Positions 8,345-17,438 of a stretch of DNA of 64,000 nt are shown here, piece after piece. Each line of letters opens with the position of its first letter. The stretch's first letter is position 1. The translations under genes were made by a program, and so were the position numbers. The stretch spans positions 124,001 through 188,000 of the forward strand of contig JBBRTB010000002.1 of assembly GCA_038244815.1 (NCBI GenBank). The letters run 5' to 3'. The notes under the pieces were generated by a model that saw nothing but the letters and a program-made list of their open reading frames with translations, ran no database searches and had not been told where the DNA came from. Origin of the DNA: DASVHS01 sp038244815. GTDB lineage: Bacteria; Acidobacteriota; Thermoanaerobaculia; Gp7-AA8.

Positions 8345-9820
8345 CGCCTCCGGCTTCGGCGCCGCGATTTTCATCAGCACGAGGTGCACGAAGAACGCCA
8401 CGCCGAATCCGACGAACCACGCGTAGTCGTAAAGCGGTCTGAGGAACGGGATGACCAGCCCGCCCCAGGCGAAGAAGCACCCCGCCAGCGTGGCCACCAC
8501 CGCGCGCCAGTTCCAGCCTCCTTTGTATGTGTACTCACCATGCTCGAGATAGAGGTCGGCCAGAGCCAGACGTTTGTGGCGCACGACCCAGTAATCGGCG
8601 ATGAGCACGCCGGCGATCGATCCGAGTCCGCCGGAATAGCCGAGGAGCCACTCGAAGATGTAGCCGGAAGGGTCGGCCAGCAGCCGCCACGGCATCATGA
8701 TGATGCCGACGATGCCGGTGATGAGACCTCCCGTGCGGAACGAGATCAGCTTCGGGAACGCGTTCGCGAAGTCGTTCGCCGGTGAGACCACGTTCGCGGC
8801 GATGTTGACCGCCAGGGTGGCCACGACCACCGTGAACATCGAGACGGCGATGACGACCGGCTGCGTGAATCGCGCCACGAGTTTCACCGGATCCCACAGC
8901 TCGTTCATGCTGACGTTCGGATAGATCACGGCGGCGGCGGAGGTGATGATCACGCCCATGGCCGCGAACAGGGTCATGGTCGTGGGCAGGGCCACGATCT
9001 GCCCGACGGCCTGCTCGCGCTGGCTGCGCCCGAAGCGCGTGAAGTCGGGCATGTTGAGCGACAAGGTCGCCCAGAATCCGATCATGGCCGTGAGCGACGG
9101 GATGAACACCGGCTTGAACTCGGCCCACGTACGCAGCTTGCCCGGATGCGAGACCAGGTATCCCAGTCCGCCAGCGCGCCAGATGGCCCAGGCCAGGAGC
9201 AGCGAGGTCATGACCAGCACGAACGGCGCGGCCCAGTTCTCCACGCGCCGCAACAGGTTCATCCCGCGGTAGATGATGTAGATGTTGAAACACCAGAACA
9301 GCGCGAAAGAGATCCACTCGGTGGTGGCGTGCCCGCCGAATTCGCCGAGGAGTCCCGGCCACGACGGGATGATGGAGGTGAAGAAGGTGTGCAGGGCCTG
9401 TCCGCCGATCCAGGCCTGGATGCCGAACCAGCCGCAGGCCACGATGGCGCGCATGAGCGCGGGCAGGTTCGAGCCGGCGGTGCCGTAGCTGGCGCGCGCG
9501 AAAACCGGGAAGGGGATGCCGTACTTCGTGCCGGGGTGGGAATTGAGAAGGATGGGAACGAGTACGATGGAGTTGCCGAGCAGGATGGTGATGAGGGCCT
9601 GCCACCAGTTCATCCCGGCGCTGATCAGACCCGAAGAAAGCATGTACGTGGGGATGCAGTGGGCCATGGAGATCCAGAGCGCGGCATAGTTGTAGGTGGT
9701 CCAGTTGCGCTGGGCCACGGGGACAGGCGCCAGGTCCTCGCTGAAGAAGCGGCTTCCATGAATCGACTCGGGATCGCGAAGCTCGACGCGGCCGTCCGCG
9801 TGCTGGATGGTTTCGGGCAT
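8327..9820 (-). CDS. NCS1-family nucleobase/allantoin/hydantoin permease
   Basis: Sodium- or proton-coupled importer of pyrimidines, hydantoins or related compounds in the inner membrane (Transp_cyt_pur family). 497 residues with about twelve hydrophobic helices. Family features: a polar N-terminus ending NEDL-like (SRFFSEDLAPVPVAQRNWTTYNYAALWISMAH is split by the first helix), GNSIVLVPILLNSHPGTKYGIPFPV, CGWFGIQAWIGG, NMPDFTRF and a C-terminal DYWVVRHK. It is divergent from the PreA-like gene with 65 bases between starts and lies among dihydropyrimidinase and beta-ureidopropionase genes, which supports uracil, thymine or dihydropyrimidine as substrate; that is inference. Confidence 0.88.
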   Translation of the reverse strand: MPETIQHADGRVELRDPESIHGSRFFSEDLAPVPVAQRNWTTYNYAALWISMAHCIPTYMLSSGLISAGMNWWQALITILLGNSIVLVPILLNSHPGTKYGIPFPVFARASYGTAGSNLPALMRAIVACGWFGIQAWIGGQALHTFFTSIIPSWPGLLGEFGGHATTEWISFALFWCFNIYIIYRGMNLLRRVENWAAPFVLVMTSLLLAWAIWRAGGLGYLVSHPGKLRTWAEFKPVFIPSLTAMIGFWATLSLNMPDFTRFGRSQREQAVGQIVALPTTMTLFAAMGVIITSAAAVIYPNVSMNELWDPVKLVARFTQPVVIAVSMFTVVVATLAVNIAANVVSPANDFANAFPKLISFRTGGLITGIVGIIMMPWRLLADPSGYIFEWLLGYSGGLGSIAGVLIADYWVVRHKRLALADLYLEHGEYTYKGGWNWRAVVATLAGCFFAWGGLVIPFLRPLYDYAWFVGFGVAFFVHLVLMKIAAPKPEAMQSPA

Positions 9821-9885
9821 CTCTCCTCCGGTGCACTCGATTGTAGCGCCGGTGCTAAACTCGCTCTTCCGCTATAGGAGATGCC

Positions 9886-11028
9886 ATGGCAGACCTGTCG
9901 ACAGTATTTACGGGCATTCGTTTCGACAACCCGTTCATGCTCGCCTCGGCGCCGCCGACCGAGTCGGACAGCAACATCATGCGGGCCTTCGAGGCCGGGT
10001 GGGGTGGCGTGGTCACGAAGACCATCGGGCTGCATCCGGTCACGAACGTCAAAGGACCCAAGACGAAGTTTCTCCGCGCCGACGCCGACTCCTACAAGCT
10101 CTCCACCAAGCGGCGGCCCAACACTGCGCTGCATTCGTCGTGGAACTGGGAGCTGATCTCCGACAAGCCGCTGGACTGGTGGATCGGAAAGCTCAGCAAC
10201 ATCAAGAAATCGTTCCCGAAGAAGATCCTCGTGGCCTCGATCATGGCCGGCTCCGGCAATGACAAGGAGCTGCACAACTGGCAGACGCTCGTGAAAGCGT
10301 GTCAGGACGAAGGCGCGGATGCCGTCGAGCTGAACTTCTCGTGCCCGCACATGGACCGCGTGGACATGGGCTCGAACGTCGGCAAGGACAAGGTGCTCTG
10401 CTCCGTGGTCACTCAGGCGGTCAAGCAAGTGTCGCGCATTCCTGTCTGGGTGAAGCTCACCCCGGCCACGGCCAACATCGTGGAAGAAGCCGAGGCATGC
10501 TTCCTCGGCGGTGCGGATGCCGTGTCATCGTCGAACACGTTCCCTTCGCTCCCTCTCATCGACCCGGAAACGCTCGAGTTCGAGATGAACGTCGAGGGCT
10601 ACGTCTCGTCCGGCGGCCTGGGCGGGCCGGCCATCCTTCCGCTGTCGATCGCCAAGATGGCGCAGCTCACCAAGGCCTTCCCCGACAACGAGTTCTCGGG
10701 GATCGGCGGCATCGCCAGCTTCGACCACGCTCTCAACTACTTCCTCCTCGGATGCGGAACCACGCAGGTCTGCACCGCGGCCATGCTCGATCACGCCATC
10801 GGACCGAACGTGATCAAGCAGCTCCTCGCCGGCATGACCGAGTTCCTCGACCGCAACGCAAACCGAGGATGGAAGTCGCTGGCCGACTTCCGAGGGCTGC
10901 GCCGCAATGCCATCGTCCCGCACTCGCAGATCAAGAGACCCGATCAATCGGACTATCGCGGCGGGTACGAAGAGGATCACGAGGGCTACGCAGGAGCGGA
11001 GAAGGCCGCCACCGTGACCTCAAAATGA
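9886..11028 (+). CDS. preA: PreA-like dihydropyrimidine dehydrogenase FMN subunit lacking Fe-S domain
   Basis: FMN TIM-barrel of the dihydroorotate/dihydropyrimidine dehydrogenase family, expected to reduce uracil and thymine to the 5,6-dihydro forms. It starts at an ATG after TAGGAG. Motifs: FDNPFMLASAPPT, GWGGVVTKTIGL, VELNFSCPHM followed by DMGSNVGKD, IPVWVKLTP, SSSNTFPSLPLID, the GGPAILPLS segment, SGIGGIASFDHAL and GTTQVCTAAM. These are PreA-type rather than PyrD-type. It has 380 residues; E. coli PreA is about 411 and ends with two 4Fe-4S motifs. Here the last 40 residues contain no cysteine. No PreT (FAD subunit) is in the window. The aminotransferase follows 19 bases later. Confidence 0.82.
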   Translation: MADLSTVFTGIRFDNPFMLASAPPTESDSNIMRAFEAGWGGVVTKTIGLHPVTNVKGPKTKFLRADADSYKLSTKRRPNTALHSSWNWELISDKPLDWWIGKLSNIKKSFPKKILVASIMAGSGNDKELHNWQTLVKACQDEGADAVELNFSCPHMDRVDMGSNVGKDKVLCSVVTQAVKQVSRIPVWVKLTPATANIVEEAEACFLGGADAVSSSNTFPSLPLIDPETLEFEMNVEGYVSSGGLGGPAILPLSIAKMAQLTKAFPDNEFSGIGGIASFDHALNYFLLGCGTTQVCTAAMLDHAIGPNVIKQLLAGMTEFLDRNANRGWKSLADFRGLRRNAIVPHSQIKRPDQSDYRGGYEEDHEGYAGAEKAATVTSK

Positions 11029-11047
11029 CGACCGACAAGGAAACCTC

Positions 11048-12352
11048 ATGAACCGGGCCATCGAACAGCCGACGAAGGACGAGACCGTCTCCGAGTACCG
11101 CAAATACACGTGGCCGGCGGCTTCGACCTATTACGAGAAACCGCTCGTGCTGGAGCGGGGCCAAGCGATGCACGTGTGGGATGACCAGGGCAATCGCTAT
11201 CTCGATTGCTTCGGCGGCGTCCTCACCGTGTCGGTCGGACACGCGAACCCCGACGTCAACAAAGCGATCAAGGAACAGGTCGACAAGATCAGCCACACAT
11301 CGGCGCTGTACATCAACAAGCCGGCCGCCGAGCTGGCCAAGGCGGTCTCGGACATCACGCCCGGCAACCTCAATCGATCGTTCTTCACCAACAGCGGGAC
11401 GGAAGCCGATGAGACAGCGATGGTACTGGCCAGGCTCTATACCGGCCGTCAGGAGATCATCGCGCTGCGCCACGCGTATCACGGCCGTTCGATGCTGGCC
11501 ATGAGTGCGGCCGGCCACTCCACATGGCGTCACGGCGGTACGGCGGTGGCCGGCATCCATCATGCGCAGGCGCCTTACTGCTATCGGTGCCCGTTCGGTC
11601 AGACCTATCCCGACTGCGGCGTGAAGTGCGCAGAAGACGTCGAGGACGTGATCCAGACGACGACCAGCGGCAGGATCGCCGCCTTTATCGCCGAGCCAAT
11701 CCTCGGCGTCGGCGGCTTCATCGTTCCGCCGAAGGAGTATTTCGGGATCGTCAAAGACATCGTCTCGCGCTACGGCGGGATCTTCATCGCCGATGAAGTG
11801 CAGACCGGATGGGGGCGCACGGGCGACAAGTGGTGCGGCATCGAGCACTGGGACGTCGTGCCTGACGTCATCACGTTCGCCAAAGGAATGGCCAACGGCT
11901 CCCCCATCGGCGCCACCGTCACCACCGACGAAATCGCCAAGGCCCAGCCAGGCCTGACGTTCTCGACCTTCGGCGGTAATCCCGTGACGTCGGCCGCGGC
12001 CGTGGCCACGATCCGCTACATCGACGAGCACGAGCTGCCGCACAACGCGGCCGTCACGGGCGCGTACCTGCGCGACAGGCTCGAGGCGTTGAAAGAGAAG
12101 TATCCGGTTATCGGCGATGTGCGCGGAATGGGACTGATGCAGGCAATCGAGTGCGTCGAAGACCGCGAGACCAAGAAGCCCGCGCCCGGAGCGGTCCTGA
12201 AGGTCTTTGAAGAGACACGCAGGCGCGGAGTGCTCATCGGAAAGGGCGGTTTGTTCGGGAACGTCATCCGGCTCGGCCCTCCACTGATCGCCACGAAGGG
12301 CGACATCGACGAGCTGGTTACCGCGCTCGACGCGGCCTTCGCGACGGTGTAG
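11048..12352 (+). CDS. Class III aminotransferase, AGXT2-like (beta-alanine/3-aminoisobutyrate-pyruvate)
   Basis: PLP-dependent transfer of the amino group from beta-alanine or beta-aminoisobutyrate to pyruvate or glyoxylate, giving the semialdehyde that MmsA consumes. 434 residues. Motifs: FTNSGTEADETA, RHAYHGRS, EPILGVGGFI, IFIADEVQTGWGRTG, the Schiff-base lysine in ITFAKGMANG (Lys279) and TFGGNPVTSAAA. The cysteine-bearing insert APYCYRCPFGQTYPDCGVKC is typical of AGXT2-like enzymes and could bind a metal. It lies immediately downstream of the PreA-like gene and is almost certainly in the same transcript. Exact amino donor and acceptor are inferred from context. Confidence 0.9.
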   Translation: MNRAIEQPTKDETVSEYRKYTWPAASTYYEKPLVLERGQAMHVWDDQGNRYLDCFGGVLTVSVGHANPDVNKAIKEQVDKISHTSALYINKPAAELAKAVSDITPGNLNRSFFTNSGTEADETAMVLARLYTGRQEIIALRHAYHGRSMLAMSAAGHSTWRHGGTAVAGIHHAQAPYCYRCPFGQTYPDCGVKCAEDVEDVIQTTTSGRIAAFIAEPILGVGGFIVPPKEYFGIVKDIVSRYGGIFIADEVQTGWGRTGDKWCGIEHWDVVPDVITFAKGMANGSPIGATVTTDEIAKAQPGLTFSTFGGNPVTSAAAVATIRYIDEHELPHNAAVTGAYLRDRLEALKEKYPVIGDVRGMGLMQAIECVEDRETKKPAPGAVLKVFEETRRRGVLIGKGGLFGNVIRLGPPLIATKGDIDELVTALDAAFATV

Positions 12353-12360
12353 CCGGCCCT

Positions 12361-13305
12361 CTACAGCCTGGCCACGCCCTCGATCTCCAGCAGCAGATCG
12401 CCGCGGCAGATGTCGCTCTCGACAAAGAGATGTTGCGAACGCGGCAGCGCAGCGATGACTCGTGGCGCGATGCGGTCGTAGTCCGCGGCCTGGCGCAGGT
12501 AGGTCTTGGCGACGATCAGATCGTCGAGCGACGCCTGCCGGCCGATGCTGGCCGCGGCCTGGCTGACGATCACGCGGATATTCTCGATGGTTTCGTCGAG
12601 CTGCGCACAGGCATCGCCGCGGTGGCGCGTCTCGTGCCCGACGACACTCGAGGTACCGGAAACGAAAATCATCGCGTCGCTGCCCCAGTGGGCGACCGTG
12701 GCACGGGCGAACGACGGACTGCGCGGTCCATGAACGGGCGGGTAGTCGTATGCCGCGACCTGACGCGGGTTCTCGACCTGCAGCCCGGGCGTCCGGGACG
12801 CCACGAAGTAGACGGAGAGTCCTGCACGGATCGTCCCCACCGCGCTGGCAGCCGGGAATTGCTGCGGCTCGTAGCCGCGGCGCGTCAGGGCATCGTGACG
12901 CCCCGCAGAGAACCGCTTGTACCGCTCCAGCTCTCCCTCCGCCTCATTGATGGCGCCGACGTGATTCCAGACTCGAAGAAGATTCGGATAGCCCGCCGCA
13001 CGAACGACGTCGACCAGCTGCTCGTACAAACCTGCCGTGATGCTCTCGGTATCGGCGCCTTCAGCCGTGGCCGAGCCGACGAGCACCACGCCGTTGGTGG
13101 AGTACGCGACCGCGCCGCTCCGGGCGCGCTCGATCGGGAGAGCCGAACGCCAGACTTCCACGAGCGGCTCGCCGAGCTGCCGCGCCGCGATCGTCAGACA
13201 CGCTCCGGTGGGCGCGCTACCGAAGCCAATGACGGCGAGGGCATCGTCGCGTTTGACGTTTTCAGGGCGGACGAACTCGGGCCAGATTGGAAGCACCGCG
13301 CGCAT
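12361..13305 (-). CDS. Chorismatase (FkbO/Hyg5/XanB2-type) family protein
   Basis: Two tandem RidA-fold domains, the arrangement of chorismatases that split chorismate into pyruvate and a dihydroxycyclohexadiene or a hydroxybenzoate. Start at the ATG at 13305 (MRAVLPIWPEF); the open upstream part would run into the divergent gene. Family motifs: GYPNLLRVWNHVGAINE, LERYKRFSAGRHDAL, MIFVSGTSSVVGHETRHRGD, LDETIENIRV and a C-terminal CRGDLLLEIEG that carries the conserved Glu. 314 residues. It is convergent with the aminotransferase (8-base gap). A role in the surrounding pyrimidine pathway (RutC is a single-domain RidA protein) is an alternative, but the NLLRVWN and SAGRH motifs favour a chorismate enzyme. 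Confidence 0.72.
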   Translation of the reverse strand: MRAVLPIWPEFVRPENVKRDDALAVIGFGSAPTGACLTIAARQLGEPLVEVWRSALPIERARSGAVAYSTNGVVLVGSATAEGADTESITAGLYEQLVDVVRAAGYPNLLRVWNHVGAINEAEGELERYKRFSAGRHDALTRRGYEPQQFPAASAVGTIRAGLSVYFVASRTPGLQVENPRQVAAYDYPPVHGPRSPSFARATVAHWGSDAMIFVSGTSSVVGHETRHRGDACAQLDETIENIRVIVSQAAASIGRQASLDDLIVAKTYLRQAADYDRIAPRVIAALPRSQHLFVESDICRGDLLLEIEGVARL

Positions 13306-13332
13306 TTTGCACGAAGCCGTACCATTTTGGCT

Positions 13333-13677
13333 GTGATCTCGCGAAAAGTGCTCTGGTTCATCGTCCTTGGATTCCTGGGCGTCCTGGCCGTCAGCCATTG
13401 GGCAGGCGGCTACCCGGCCCGCGTCGTCCTGATCAACCAGGGCGCAAGCGTAAACGGAGTCCGGGTTTCGACGGCCGGGAGCTCATTCGAGATCGGCACA
13501 CTGCCGTCGGGCCAGACGCGCGTCCTCAAGATCGAGTCCGGCGACTACGTGACCGTCGAATTCGAGGGCTCACGCTATCGACGGTGGCAGTCGCCGGACA
13601 GGATCGCGCCGGCACAGTCGCTGATCCTCGACCTCCGCGATGAGAAGGTCGAGATTCAACCACGCACCTTGCGCTGA
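13333..13677 (+). CDS. Small membrane-anchored protein, unknown function
   Basis: 114 residues from a GTG at 13333. One N-terminal membrane segment (LWFIVLGFLGVLAV) anchors a predicted beta-rich outside domain (VVLINQGASVNGVRVSTAG, FEIGTLPSGQTRVLKIESG, YVTVEFEGSRYRR). The start is shared with nothing upstream except the divergent chorismatase 27 bases away. No known catalytic motif. It is co-directional with the dihydropyrimidinase 63 bases downstream; whether they share a transcript is unclear. The frame is open far upstream but that part is antisense to the chorismatase gene and is not protein-like. Confidence 0.55.
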   Translation: MISRKVLWFIVLGFLGVLAVSHWAGGYPARVVLINQGASVNGVRVSTAGSSFEIGTLPSGQTRVLKIESGDYVTVEFEGSRYRRWQSPDRIAPAQSLILDLRDEKVEIQPRTLR

Positions 13678-13740
13678 CTCACGGCGACTCTCAGCCTGAT
13701 TGCCATATGCTGTCGCTTCCGGGAGGAGGAAAGCGATCTC

Positions 13741-15126
<1,386 letters not shown>

Positions 15127-15174
15127 TCGGAAAACTCTTCGCGTGGGTAAGAGCGCTGTTTGGCGGAGAGCCGT

Positions 15175-15315
15175 CTCGGGCCTCGGGCCTCGGGCCTCGG
15201 GCCTCGGTTGTGACCGAGCCGCTGGCCGCGTCCGAGCCCGAGTTGCAAGTCGTCGATACCGTCTACGCGGAGCCCGCGCCATCCGAGGCCCGAGGCCCGA
15301 GGCCTGAGGCCTCAG
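15175..15315. repeat. Heptamer-repeat hairpin between hydA and the ureidopropionase gene
   Basis: Left arm 15175-15207 is four copies of CTCGGGC plus a partial copy; right arm 15283-15315 is its inverted complement (30 of 33 matching), separated by 75 bases. It sits in the 236-base space between two co-directional genes. No T-run follows, so it is not a simple terminator. Related arrays are at 33144, 38785 and 46183. Confidence 0.75.
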
Positions 15316-15362
15316 AGTGGAGTAAGCTTTCGACCCACACAAACGTCCAGGAGAAATCACGC

Positions 15363-16232
15363 ATGCCCCGAATCGTCAAAGCTGGATTGATTCAGACGAC
15401 GCTGGCCGCGCCGGTCAGTGAGCCCATCGAGAAGATCCGCGACGCCCAGATCGAACGAACGCTCAAATACATCGACCAGGCCGGCAGCGAAGGCGTTCAA
15501 ATCCTCTGCATGCAGGAGATCTTCACCGGTCCGTACTTCTGCGCGGAGCAGAATCCCCGCTGGTTCGACTCGGTCGAGCGCATCCCTGACGGCCCGACGA
15601 CGAAGCTCATGCAGGAGTATGCGAAGAAGTACAAGATGGTCATCGTCGTTCCTCTCTATGAAGAAGACACAACCGGCGTGTACTACAACACCGCCGCGGT
15701 CATCGACGCCGATGGAAAGTATCTCGGCAAATATCGCAAGAATCACATCCCCCACACCGCACCCGGATTCTGGGAGAAGTTCTACTTCCGTCCCGGCAAC
15801 CTCGGCTACCCGGTATTTGACACGCAGTACGCGAAAGTGGGCGTCTACATCTGCTACGACCGCCACTTCCCCGAGGGGGCGCGCGAGCTGGGTCTCAACG
15901 GCGCCGAGATCGTGCTCAATCCGTCGGCGACCGTGGCCGGATTGTCGGAGTATCTGTGGAAGCTCGAGCAGCCGGCGCACGCGGTGGCCAACGGCTACTT
16001 CGTCGGCGCCATCAACCGCGTCGGATACGAGGCCCCGTGGAACATCGGCGAGTTCTACGGGCAGAGCTATTTCTGCGATCCGCGCGGGCAGATCATGACG
16101 ATCGCCGGCCGGGACAAGGATGCCCTCGTCACGGCTGAGCTGGACCTCGACAAGATCCGCGAAGTGCGCCACACGTGGCAGTTCTACCGCGACCGCCGTC
16201 CGGATACGTACTCGGGACTGGTCCAGCCGTAG
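15363..16232 (+). CDS. Beta-ureidopropionase / N-carbamoyl-beta-alanine amidohydrolase
   Basis: Nitrilase-superfamily hydrolase releasing beta-alanine or beta-aminoisobutyrate, CO2 and ammonia, step three of the reductive pyrimidine route. From the ATG at 15363 (preceded by AGGAG at 9 bases) it has 289 residues, normal for the family, starting directly with the core strand MPRIVKAGLIQTT. The catalytic triad is visible: Glu52 in CMQEIF, Lys126 in YRKNHIPH and Cys164 in VYICYDRHFPE. The ICYDRHFPEGAR block is typical of beta-ureidopropionases. The frame is also open 80 codons further up to an ATG at 15123; that form is considered in findings. A carbamoylputrescine-type activity cannot be excluded by sequence alone. 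Confidence 0.92.
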   Translation: MPRIVKAGLIQTTLAAPVSEPIEKIRDAQIERTLKYIDQAGSEGVQILCMQEIFTGPYFCAEQNPRWFDSVERIPDGPTTKLMQEYAKKYKMVIVVPLYEEDTTGVYYNTAAVIDADGKYLGKYRKNHIPHTAPGFWEKFYFRPGNLGYPVFDTQYAKVGVYICYDRHFPEGARELGLNGAEIVLNPSATVAGLSEYLWKLEQPAHAVANGYFVGAINRVGYEAPWNIGEFYGQSYFCDPRGQIMTIAGRDKDALVTAELDLDKIREVRHTWQFYRDRRPDTYSGLVQP

Positions 16233-16264
16233 CGATCGCGGCAACGGTGACGAGTCTGTATCGT

Positions 16265-16284
16265 CAGCCGGCGGAAGCCGGCTG
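16265..16284. repeat. Short perfect hairpin (GGAA loop)
   Basis: CAGCCGGC, loop GGAA, GCCGGCTG. 13 bases before the ATG of the DinB-like gene and 32 bases after the ureidopropionase stop. No T-run follows, so a REP-like or mRNA 5' structure is as likely as a terminator. Confidence 0.55.
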
Positions 16285-16297
16285 CTACACTGAGCGC

Positions 16298-16825
16298 ATG
16301 GGTGATCCGCGTTATCCGATCGGAGAATTCGAGCCCCGGGACACGCTCACTCCCGATGAGCGGCGAACGGCGATGGACACGATCGCCGCCGCGCCGCTCA
16401 GGATGCGCGAAGCGATCCGCGGTCTCGACGACGAGCAGCTCGACACGCCGTACCGTGACGGCGGATGGACCGTCCGGCAGGTCGTGCATCACGTGCCGGA
16501 GAGTCACATGAACGCGTACATCCGGCTGAAGCTGGCGCTGACGGAATTCAATCCCGTGATCAAACCGTACGAAGAATCGCTATGGGCGACGCTTCCCGAT
16601 ACACGGAACACGCCGATCGAAACATCCATGAAGCTGCTGGAGTCGCTGCACGAACGCTGGGACACGCTCATGCGCCACCTCGGCCAGGCGGAGTTCCGTC
16701 GCACGTTCCGGCACCCGGACCACGATGGCGATCTCTCGCTGGACTGGCTTCTGGCGATGTACTCGTGGCACGGTCGTCACCACGTTGCGCACATCACTTC
16801 GCTGCGCGATCGGATGCGCTGGTAG
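16298..16825 (+). CDS. YfiT/BstA-like DinB-fold metal-dependent protein
   Basis: 175-residue four-helix protein of the DinB/YfiT superfamily, whose members include bacillithiol or mycothiol S-transferases and unassigned metal hydrolases. The N-terminus RYPIGEFEPRDTLTPDER is characteristic of YfiT. Metal ligands are visible as the His in VVHHVPESHMNAY and the pair in MYSWHGRHHVAHI. Start at ATG 16298 just after a hairpin. The 3' end overlaps the convergent membrane protein gene by 32 bases. The thiol used by this organism is unknown; the glutaredoxin-like gene at 36769 and the gamma-glutamyltransferase at 46363 are distant. Confidence 0.82.
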   Translation: MGDPRYPIGEFEPRDTLTPDERRTAMDTIAAAPLRMREAIRGLDDEQLDTPYRDGGWTVRQVVHHVPESHMNAYIRLKLALTEFNPVIKPYEESLWATLPDTRNTPIETSMKLLESLHERWDTLMRHLGQAEFRRTFRHPDHDGDLSLDWLLAMYSWHGRHHVAHITSLRDRMRW

Positions 16826-17204
16826 CAGTCGCGTCCTCGGCCATGTGAAGCCGGTGCAGGACGCGATGGGCCCACGGCGCCAGCACGACTCCCATCAGGG
16901 CGATGAACACCAGGCCGCTCAACAGGGCATAGAACGCGGCAAACAACTTCGCCGGCGGGGTGACCAGCCGATCGACGGGACCCATCCCGGCGAGAATCAT
17001 GGAAGCGTTGAGAAACGCATCGACCCACGGCAGATGCGCCACCAGGTGGTAGCCGGCGGTACCGAACAGCACCGCCGCCGCAACGCCCACGCCTCCGGCC
17101 AGCACGTGCACGAACGCGCGCCGCAGAAACAGCGGCCAGGGCATGAGGGCGTGTACGCGCTGCTCGTAGCGCCAATTACTTGCGGGTGCGCTTTTTCGCG
17201 CCAC
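16794..17204 (-). CDS. Small two- or three-helix membrane protein, pore-loop-like motif
   Basis: 136 residues from a GTG at 17204, which has AGGAG at 8 bases upstream; this start overlaps the 3' end of the preceding gene by 29 bases. Membrane segments at about 26-48 and 88-110 flank a region WVDAFLNASMILAGMGPVD that resembles the pore helix and filter area of two-helix ion channels, although the GYGD signature is absent. Relatives are usually labelled hypothetical. Function not known; channel-like topology is inference. Alternative start at ATG 17144 would remove 20 residues. Confidence 0.55.
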   Translation of the reverse strand: MARKSAPASNWRYEQRVHALMPWPLFLRRAFVHVLAGGVGVAAAVLFGTAGYHLVAHLPWVDAFLNASMILAGMGPVDRLVTPPAKLFAAFYALLSGLVFIALMGVVLAPWAHRVLHRLHMAEDATATSASDRAAK

Positions 17205-17394
17205 TCTTCACGCTCCTGGCGAGGTTCTGCATGTTCAACGCCTCGGTGATGAGGGCGCGAACCGCCGCGGACGGGCCGCCCTTGTCGGATTTCAGAAACT
17301 CCACCTGATCCGGCGAAAGCCAGACGTTCACTTTCTGCGTCTTCCGGGACGGACTCTCGCCGTTCATGTCCTGCGATTTCTGCTTCGATGCCAT
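17176..17394 (-). CDS. Small basic protein, possible ribbon-helix-helix fold
   Basis: 72 residues starting MASKQKSQDMNG at 17394. A short strand-like stretch (QKVNVWLSPDQVEFL) followed by two predicted helices (GPSAAVRALITEALNM) is compatible with a ribbon-helix-helix DNA-binding unit; the C-terminus is Lys/Arg-rich. It overlaps the start of the membrane protein gene downstream, suggesting coupled expression, and is divergent from the GH57 gene with 44 bases between starts, where an autoregulator could act. No toxin partner of a recognised family is adjacent. Confidence 0.5.
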   Translation of the reverse strand: MASKQKSQDMNGESPSRKTQKVNVWLSPDQVEFLKSDKGGPSAAVRALITEALNMQNLARSVKSGAKKRTRK

Positions 17395-17438
17395 GTCAAA
17401 CCGCCCGCCCGTTCGTTCGCGTATCATTCGCGCTCTCG

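Noticed and set aside
11048..12352. Acetylornithine aminotransferase duplicate of argD
   Set aside because: The cysteine-rich insert and pathway context fit the AGXT2-like branch, and a proper argD is in the arginine operon.
12430..13332. Coding upstream part of the small membrane protein frame at 13333
   Set aside because: This stretch is antisense to the chorismatase gene and has no signal or domain; a GTG followed by a membrane helix marks the real start.
15175..15315. Ordinary intrinsic terminator
   Set aside because: There is no T-run after the stem, the arms are 75 bases apart, and the next gene belongs to the same pathway.
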